From positions 1 to 19,505 of the forward strand of contig CAYXZC010000037.1 in assembly GCA_964469815.1 (NCBI GenBank): DNA of 19,505 nucleotides, in the 5' to 3' direction. The notes beneath the pieces are model-generated. The model saw nothing but the letters and a program-made list of their open reading frames with translations, ran no database searches and had not been told where the DNA came from. Positions 14,878-19,505 of the stretch are shown here, one piece after another. The position numbers were made by a program, and so were the translations under genes. The stretch's first letter is position 1. Every line of letters starts with the position of its first letter. This stretch comes from MGBC163016 sp964469815. Its GTDB lineage: Bacteria; Actinomycetota; Coriobacteriia; Coriobacteriales; Eggerthellaceae.

Positions 14878-15975
14878 TCAATCGGAGTAATCCGCATCTA
14901 TCACAACGTTGTATCTGTATTGCGGGAACTTCTCGCGCATCTTCTTCACGACAGAGTCCCTTATCTTTTCCGCATCACATTTGAAGTCTATGACAAGGTC
15001 GAAATCTATCTGGTGGATCCTGGAATCCACATAGAATCCATGCACGTTCAAGATCTCGGGAAACTGCTCGACTGTGTTCAATAGGCATTGCTTTATGGGT
15101 GCATAGACGCTCGAGCGGTTTGTGGCATAAACCCCTATGGTGAGACATATGTTGAATTTCTTGTATATCGCTTCGGATATCGATCGTGTGAGCTCATGGA
15201 TGCGCCCTGCGCTCATATCATCATCGACCTCGATATGAACCGACCCAATGATGGTGTTCGGGCCGAAGTCATCAAGGATCAGATCATAGGTGCCGTGAAC
15301 CTCGCTATATCCGCCTATGAAATCCTTGATCTCTTTGCAGTATTTCGTGCTCTCGCGTTCCCCGATTATGGGATTCAGGGCATTCATGAGGATATCTATG
15401 CCGGCTTTCAATACGAAGACGGAGATGATGAGCCCTACGATGCCATCGATATCTATGTTCCAGAATATGGCAACCAGAGCCGCGATGAGTGTTCCCCCCG
15501 ATATGACAGCGTCGTAGTTCGAATCGATGGCCGATGCCGTCAATGCCTGGGACTCGAACTTCTTCCCGGCACGCCCCAGATAGATCCCTATGAGGATCTT
15601 TCCGAATATGGCCACCACGACAACGATAACGGTTATATAGGTGTAGTTGGTGTTGCCCGGATGAAGCATCTTCACGATGGATTCGCGGGCGGATATGACA
15701 CCGGCAGCCAAGATTATCACCGCGATTATCATCGACGTGAGATATTCTACGCGTCCATAGCCGAAAGGATGCTTGTGATCGGGCTTTCGCTGTGCCAATT
15801 TGGTGCCGATTATGGTGATGATCGACGAAAGCGCATCGGAAGCGTTGTTCATGGCATCCAGGATGATCGCGATGGAATTGGCCGCGATGCCCACTATCAG
15901 CTTGAACACCACAAGGAGCATGTTGCCGCCGATGCCGACGAAGCTCGCTTTGACTATGCCCTTGCACCTATCCAT
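14878..15975 (-). CDS. Cation diffusion facilitator, manganese-type metal site
   Basis: 365 residues from the ATG at 15975. A GTG at 16023 and a TTG between them are in frame, and ribosome sites are weak for all, so the start is uncertain. About six membrane segments are followed by a cytoplasmic domain of about 150 residues (VHGTYDLILDDFGPN, SVHIEVDDDMSAGRIHEL), as in CDF exporters. The transport site reads N43-x3-D47 in membrane segment 2 (DAMNNASD) and D151-x3-D155 in segment 5 (DSNYD). This Asn-Asp/Asp-Asp pattern is that of MntE-type manganese exporters, rather than the His-containing zinc type. It probably removes Mn(II), or perhaps Fe(II), from the cytoplasm by proton exchange. The C-terminal region is longer than in minimal members. 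It is divergent from an EamA transporter. Confidence 0.9.
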   Translation of the reverse strand: MDRCKGIVKASFVGIGGNMLLVVFKLIVGIAANSIAIILDAMNNASDALSSIITIIGTKLAQRKPDHKHPFGYGRVEYLTSMIIAVIILAAGVISARESIVKMLHPGNTNYTYITVIVVVVAIFGKILIGIYLGRAGKKFESQALTASAIDSNYDAVISGGTLIAALVAIFWNIDIDGIVGLIISVFVLKAGIDILMNALNPIIGERESTKYCKEIKDFIGGYSEVHGTYDLILDDFGPNTIIGSVHIEVDDDMSAGRIHELTRSISEAIYKKFNICLTIGVYATNRSSVYAPIKQCLLNTVEQFPEILNVHGFYVDSRIHQIDFDLVIDFKCDAEKIRDSVVKKMREKFPQYRYNVVIDADYSD

Positions 15976-16107
15976 ATCATCCCCGGTTGCAGACAATGAA
16001 ATCCTGTATCCTAAAATTATCACAAGCGCTTACTGTCGGATCGTTTGATAGCCTATGCGTATAGATATGGTTGATTGAGGATGCTCCAGGAACACGGATC
16101 GAGGAAG

Positions 16108-17145
16108 ATGTCCATAGGGAAGAAACATAGGATGGGATCTCCGGGAAATGCCGAAGCAGATCCGAAAAGGAGCGGGAGCGTCTTTCTGGTCGGAGTTATG
16201 TTCACCCTGCTCGGTGGATCGCTTTGGGGCTTTTCGGGCACGAGCGTGCAGTACCTTACGACAGAAGGAGGAGCGCCGCCTGCATTGGTCACGTTCATGC
16301 GGGTGCTCATCGGTGGCGCGATGATGTGCGCCTTCATCTTGATCAGGCGCAGGCATACCCTCGTTTCGATGTTCTCTGGGAAGAGGAGCATCGCAGGCAT
16401 CTTCCTGTTCGCACTCTCGCTGTATGGGAACCAGTTATGCTATGCGCAAACGGTTCAGATAACCAACGCCGGAACCGCTACAGTGCTCCAGATGCTGGGT
16501 AGCGTTTTCGTCATGCTCTATGTATGCTGTAAGGACAGACATCTTCCGTATCTTCGCGAATTTATCGGTCTTTTGATCGCGGTGATCGCAACGGTTCTCA
16601 TTGCTACGCAGGGCGATCCGTCCACCTTGCGGATTCCTCTTGATGGCCTTGTTTGGGGGATCCTCACGGGACTGACGACAGCGGTATACATACTTGTCCC
16701 CAAGGAGTTCGGGCTATTCGAAGATTTCGGGAGCATGAGCGTTGTGGGAGTGGGGATGCTGCTCAGTGTGGTGTTCGCGCTTCCGGGGTATCTCATACAG
16801 GGCGGCAGCCTTTCGCAGGCGGCTTCGATACTCGGTGACTTCGAGGTTTTCGAGTGGTGCATATTCTTCTTCGGTTTGGTGTGCGCGGGCACGATCGGCG
16901 GGTATGGGTTTTACCTCTACGGGGTCTCCATCGTAGGCTCTGTCAAGGGCAGCCTGCTTGGCGCTATCGAACCTGTGAGCGCGACCATCCTTGCCGCACT
17001 TTGGCTTGGTACAGCTTTCACTGCATTCGATGTGTCCGGTATGATCCTCATGTGCGTTATGGTGGTCTGCATTTCCGGGAAACAAGACGATGAACATGGT
17101 TCCGACCACGAACCGGAATCGTCTCGGAGCGGCTCTTCCAAGTAA
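16108..17145 (+). CDS. EamA/DMT-family transporter
   Basis: 345 residues from the ATG at 16108, which follows GAGG closely; a TTG at 16075 and ATGs at 16081 and 16132 are also in frame, so the start is uncertain. After a basic, soluble N-terminus come ten predicted membrane segments in two EamA halves (first half from LVGVMFTLLGGSLWGFSGTS, second from GLVWGILTGLTTAVYILVP). The conserved end-of-half motif appears as GSLLGAIEPVSATILAALWLG. The C-terminal tail is short, acidic and Ser-rich. Members export or import small metabolites such as amino acids; the substrate is unknown. The gene stands alone between a divergent CDF gene and a downstream hydrolase. Confidence 0.88.
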   Translation: MSIGKKHRMGSPGNAEADPKRSGSVFLVGVMFTLLGGSLWGFSGTSVQYLTTEGGAPPALVTFMRVLIGGAMMCAFILIRRRHTLVSMFSGKRSIAGIFLFALSLYGNQLCYAQTVQITNAGTATVLQMLGSVFVMLYVCCKDRHLPYLREFIGLLIAVIATVLIATQGDPSTLRIPLDGLVWGILTGLTTAVYILVPKEFGLFEDFGSMSVVGVGMLLSVVFALPGYLIQGGSLSQAASILGDFEVFEWCIFFFGLVCAGTIGGYGFYLYGVSIVGSVKGSLLGAIEPVSATILAALWLGTAFTAFDVSGMILMCVMVVCISGKQDDEHGSDHEPESSRSGSSK

Positions 17146-17300
17146 CGGTTCGTTTGAAGTCTTGGCTTTGCGGTGGCCGGGTCAGAGCCAATTCCTTAAT
17201 ATGAGGAAAAGATGGCGCAAAGGCTTTGCTGCGGTTTGCTTGGATCGGCCAGTTTGATCCGATCGGCTTAGCGCGCTTACGGCAGAAAGGATCCAACCCT

Positions 17301-18245
17301 ATGGTTACACAGATCATAACGACCGATTTCGGTTTCCCATCAGCCGATGGGAAGAGCACCATACACGGGATAATATGGCAGCCCGCAGAGCAGAGCCCTT
17401 TGGGGGTAGTGCAGATCATACACGGCATGGCCGAGCACATAGAGCGTTATGAGCCTTTTGCCCGCTTCCTCGTGTCAAAGGGATTTCTTGTATGCGGACA
17501 TGACCATATAGGGCACGGTCATAGTGCGGCACACAGCGACCTTGGGCATATGCCCGCTAAGAACGGAGCTGAGATCCTTGTTGCGGACGCGCACTCCATG
17601 CGCATGATCGTATCGGGGATATTCCCGGATGTGCCGTACTTCATGTTCGGTCATTCGATGGGAAGCTATACTTTGCGCGTGTATCTGACGAAGTTCGGTG
17701 CCGATCTTTCAGGTGCGGTCATTTGCGGTACGGGATGGATCCCGCAAGCGGTGAGCGTCATGGGAGAGAAGATCGCCAAGGGTCTTGCCAAGGTGAAGGG
17801 CGAGAGGGCTTCCAGCGATCTCGTGCGTTCGATGGTGACGGGTGTCTTCGCAAGATCCGTGGAGGATCCGCGCACGGAATTCGATTGGATATCGGCCAAC
17901 GAGCAGAATGTGGATGATTACATCGCAGATGACCTGAGCGGATTCGACTTCACTCTCGGAGGCAACATATCCCTGATAAGGATCGCAGGCATGGCTTCGC
18001 GTTTGGAAGCCGCAAAGAAGATACCGCATGATCTGCCACTTCTGTTCATAGCGGGCAGCGAAGATCCTGTTGGAGCCAATGGGCGTGGTGTCGCAGAGGC
18101 TGTTCGGCTGATGAAAAGAGCCGGCGCTAAGGATGTGAAGGTGATCATATACGGCGGGATGCGCCATGAGATCCTGAACGAGAAGGAGAACAAGAAGGTA
18201 TTCGAAGACGTTCTCAAATGGATGGACACCATAATCGCAAGTTAG
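17301..18245 (+). CDS. Alpha/beta hydrolase, monoacylglycerol lipase/lysophospholipase-like
   Basis: 314 residues. The start at 17301 has AAAGGA about eight bases upstream and removes an unrelated 25-residue extension. The fold shows the oxyanion motif IIHGMAEH (39-46), HDHIGHGHS (67-75), nucleophile Ser119 in GHSMGS, acid Asp255 in GSEDPVG and His289 in GGMRHEIL. This is the serine aminopeptidase S33/Hydrolase_4 type, typical of monoacylglycerol lipases and lysophospholipases. There is no signal peptide, so it is cytoplasmic. It probably hydrolyses an ester of a lipid or small molecule. It lies 155 bp after the EamA gene, in the same direction, so co-transcription is possible but not clear. 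Confidence 0.9.
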   Translation: MVTQIITTDFGFPSADGKSTIHGIIWQPAEQSPLGVVQIIHGMAEHIERYEPFARFLVSKGFLVCGHDHIGHGHSAAHSDLGHMPAKNGAEILVADAHSMRMIVSGIFPDVPYFMFGHSMGSYTLRVYLTKFGADLSGAVICGTGWIPQAVSVMGEKIAKGLAKVKGERASSDLVRSMVTGVFARSVEDPRTEFDWISANEQNVDDYIADDLSGFDFTLGGNISLIRIAGMASRLEAAKKIPHDLPLLFIAGSEDPVGANGRGVAEAVRLMKRAGAKDVKVIIYGGMRHEILNEKENKKVFEDVLKWMDTIIAS

Positions 18246-18264
18246 TAATTATTCAACATTGTTG

Positions 18265-18274
18265 CTCATATGAG
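18265..18274. promoter_or_regulatory. Palindrome upstream of -10, possible operator
   Basis: CTCATATGAG is a perfect 10-bp palindrome placed 10 bases before the extended -10 of the 97-aa gene, where a repressor would block RNA polymerase. Short palindromes also occur by chance. Confidence 0.25.
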
Positions 18275-18284
18275 TGTGCAAACT

Positions 18285-18293
18285 TGTTATGAT
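18285..18293 (+). promoter_or_regulatory. Extended -10 promoter for the 97-aa gene
   Basis: TGT-TATGAT has the TGN extension and five of six bases of the -10 consensus. It lies 36 bases before the start codon in an A/T-rich stretch. No strong -35 box is seen at standard spacing, which extended -10 promoters tolerate. Confidence 0.5.
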
Positions 18294-18328
18294 GTAAGTA
18301 CCTATTAACCAATGGAAGGGAGTCAGAT

Positions 18329-18622
18329 ATGGGTGCCAAATCCGATGAGGCGATCGAGATAACTTACGAAGAGTTACAACCATATCTTCATGCTCATCAC
18401 TCTGTTTATATGGATGTAGATGGAGACCTCTATTACCTGACTGATGTGAACGATCGCTATTGGCGCGTTCAGGATACTACCCAGAAGAATGAGAAAGGCC
18501 ATTACGTCGACTGTTCTCCTTTGGTTCCTACCATTTCGGAGTTCTTGGAGCTTCCGTTCCGCGAGGGAAATTCCATCAAGGATCTTTTCGAGGAAGCTGT
18601 GTTCTACGCATCTGTTAAATGA
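18329..18622 (+). CDS. Hypothetical 97-residue protein
   Basis: Not recognised. GGGAG six bases before the ATG is a good ribosome site, and the gene has its own promoter-like sequence and a terminator, so it is probably a real single-gene unit. The protein is acidic, soluble, and rich in Tyr and Asp (HHSVYMDVDGDLYYLTDVND, then RYWRVQDTT), with one Cys in YVDCSPL and no signal or membrane segment. The C-terminal half (TISEFLELPF, SIKDLFEEAVFY) looks helical. It resembles small single-domain cytosolic proteins such as immunity or adaptor proteins in size only; no function is proposed. Its Gly-Asp-x-Tyr-Tyr motif recalls the C-terminal module of the NifU-like protein, perhaps by chance. Confidence 0.75.
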   Translation: MGAKSDEAIEITYEELQPYLHAHHSVYMDVDGDLYYLTDVNDRYWRVQDTTQKNEKGHYVDCSPLVPTISEFLELPFREGNSIKDLFEEAVFYASVK

Positions 18623-18695
18623 TCGGATGTTTGGAACGGCAAACTTTTGATTGCACTTCCAACCAAAGCATGATAAAAAGATGAATAAAAGACAT

Positions 18696-18723
18696 GAAGC
18701 GGCTCTTTTGGGTCGCTTCTTTA
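18696..18723 (+). terminator. Intrinsic terminator after the 97-aa gene
   Basis: GAAGCGGCTC and GGGTCGCTTC pair (10 bp with two G-T pairs) around a TTTT loop, followed at once by TTTAT. It lies 74 bases past the stop and just before the Mrp gene, which therefore needs its own promoter or read-through. Confidence 0.75.
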
Positions 18724-18744
18724 TGGAAAGGATAAGTGAATCAG

Positions 18745-19505
18745 ATGAGCGAAGAGAAGAAAACAGCTCCTGAAGGCGAGACCCCTGAGGATTGTGGCGG
18801 CAGCTGTTCAAGCTGCGGAGTCGAAGGGTGCAGTTCCCGGACGAATGAGCCGCCTGCTAAGTTCGAGCCGAACAAGAATTCCAAGATCAAAAAGACGATC
18901 GCGGTCGTATCCGGAAAAGGCGGTGTGGGTAAATCGTTCGTTACCAGCCTTATAGCAGCTGAGCTTACGCGCAGAGGGTTGAAGGTCGGAATCCTCGACG
19001 CCGATGTGACAGGCCCTTCGATCCCGAAGTCGTTCGGGATAGATGGGCATCCGACTGCGAACGAGGATGGTATAAACCCCTTGATAACACCTTCGGGTGT
19101 GACCATGATGTCAGCGAATCTCATGCTTCCACAAGAAGACCTTCCCGTTGCTTGGAGAGGCCCTGTCATCACCAATGTATTGCGTCAGTTCTGGAGCGAA
19201 GTGAATTGGGGCGACATCGATGTGATGCTCATCGATATGCCTCCGGGAACATCGGATGTCTTCCTGACCATCATGCAGATGTTCCCTGTCGATGGCATCG
19301 TTACGGTATCGGCTCCTCAAGAGCTCGTATCGATGATCGTCGGGAAAGCTTTGAATCTCGCGAATTCCATGGATGTTCCCGTTATCGGACTTGTCGAGAA
19401 CATGGCGTACTACAAGTGCGATGACTGTGGAAAAGAGCATCATATCTTCGGAGAGCCACAAGGCGAGCAGGTTGCCAAGAAGTACGGCATCAAGGCAGTT
19501 GCAAG
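18745..19505 (+). CDS. mrp: Mrp/NBP35-type Fe-S cluster carrier ATPase (3' partial)
   Basis: The frame runs off the right edge; 253 codons are visible. ATG 18745 is used; a GTG at 18736, three bases after AAAGGA, is an alternative. The N-terminus carries CX3CX2CX4C (17, 21, 24, 29), an iron-sulfur motif like that of NBP35-type members. The P-loop is the deviant Walker A SGKGGVGKS (56-64), followed by LDADVTGPSIPK and the Walker B region LIDMPPGTSD. A CDDC motif, used by this family to bridge a cluster across the dimer, lies near residue 220. It delivers Fe-S clusters to target enzymes in the cytoplasm. The window's many Fe-S enzymes are plausible clients, but there is no operon link. Confidence 0.92.
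   Translation, partial: MSEEKKTAPEGETPEDCGGSCSSCGVEGCSSRTNEPPAKFEPNKNSKIKKTIAVVSGKGGVGKSFVTSLIAAELTRRGLKVGILDADVTGPSIPKSFGIDGHPTANEDGINPLITPSGVTMMSANLMLPQEDLPVAWRGPVITNVLRQFWSEVNWGDIDVMLIDMPPGTSDVFLTIMQMFPVDGIVTVSAPQELVSMIVGKALNLANSMDVPVIGLVENMAYYKCDDCGKEHHIFGEPQGEQVAKKYGIKAVA

Noticed and set aside
15088..15999. 303-codon rightward open frame opposite the CDF gene
   Set aside because: It is the antisense shadow of a clear CDF transporter with family motifs; the rightward product has no recognisable domain and no ribosome site was found.
17243..17264. GATCGG/CCGATC inverted repeat before the alpha/beta hydrolase
   Set aside because: Only six base pairs with a ten-base loop and no link to a promoter or terminator; this could easily be chance.

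Overview
The window most resembles a strictly or facultatively anaerobic, gut-type actinobacterium of the class Coriobacteriia (Eggerthellales-like). This is inferred from gene content: a tungsten/molybdenum aldehyde oxidoreductase-family enzyme, a Tat-exported DMSO-reductase-family complex, a bile salt hydrolase, multi-PAS hybrid kinases and strong AGGAGG-type ribosome sites. GC looks close to one half by eye, lower than in the best-known Eggerthella relatives, so the genus is left open.

Layout. 1-2488: 3' part of a multi-PAS hybrid histidine kinase, rightward, whose stop overlaps the stop of the next, leftward gene. 2485-4047: a NifU/IscU-like protein with unusual cysteines and a long C-terminal extension. 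4048-4379: gene-free, with a chain of nested inverted repeats ending in a strong terminator-like hairpin. 4380-6509: leftward aldehyde:ferredoxin oxidoreductase-family enzyme. 6510-6785: divergent regulatory region with two copies of a ~30-bp repeat, each carrying a segment complementary to the ribosome site of the gene it precedes. 6786-11892: a tight five-gene rightward operon of a Tat-type four-cluster ferredoxin, a molybdopterin oxidoreductase, a four-cluster electron-transfer subunit, an NrfD/PsrC-like membrane subunit and a DUF4430-type lipoprotein.

11893-12454: gene-free repeat block with a 17-bp terminator hairpin, a 151-bp element with 23-bp perfect terminal inverted repeats, related short repeats, and five REP-like hairpins with GTAG/CTAC edges. 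12455-13603: leftward ATP-grasp ligase, divergent from a bile salt hydrolase (13803-14753). 14878-15975: leftward cation diffusion facilitator with a manganese-type site. Then rightward: EamA transporter (16108-17145), alpha/beta hydrolase (17301-18245), a 97-aa orphan (18329-18622) with its own promoter and terminator, and the start of an Mrp/NBP35-type Fe-S carrier ATPase that runs off the window.

How they fit. The central 4.4-11.9 kb block is a redox module: a cytoplasmic tungsten-type oxidoreductase divergent from a membrane-bound molybdoenzyme complex that should exchange electrons with the quinone pool and act on the outer face of the membrane. Two iron-sulfur biogenesis-type proteins (NifU-like and Mrp) lie in the window but not in that operon. 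The most unusual material is the 11.9-12.45 kb repeat block, the paired leaders at 6.5-6.8 kb, the structured 4.1-4.3 kb region, and the cysteine-altered NifU-like protein.
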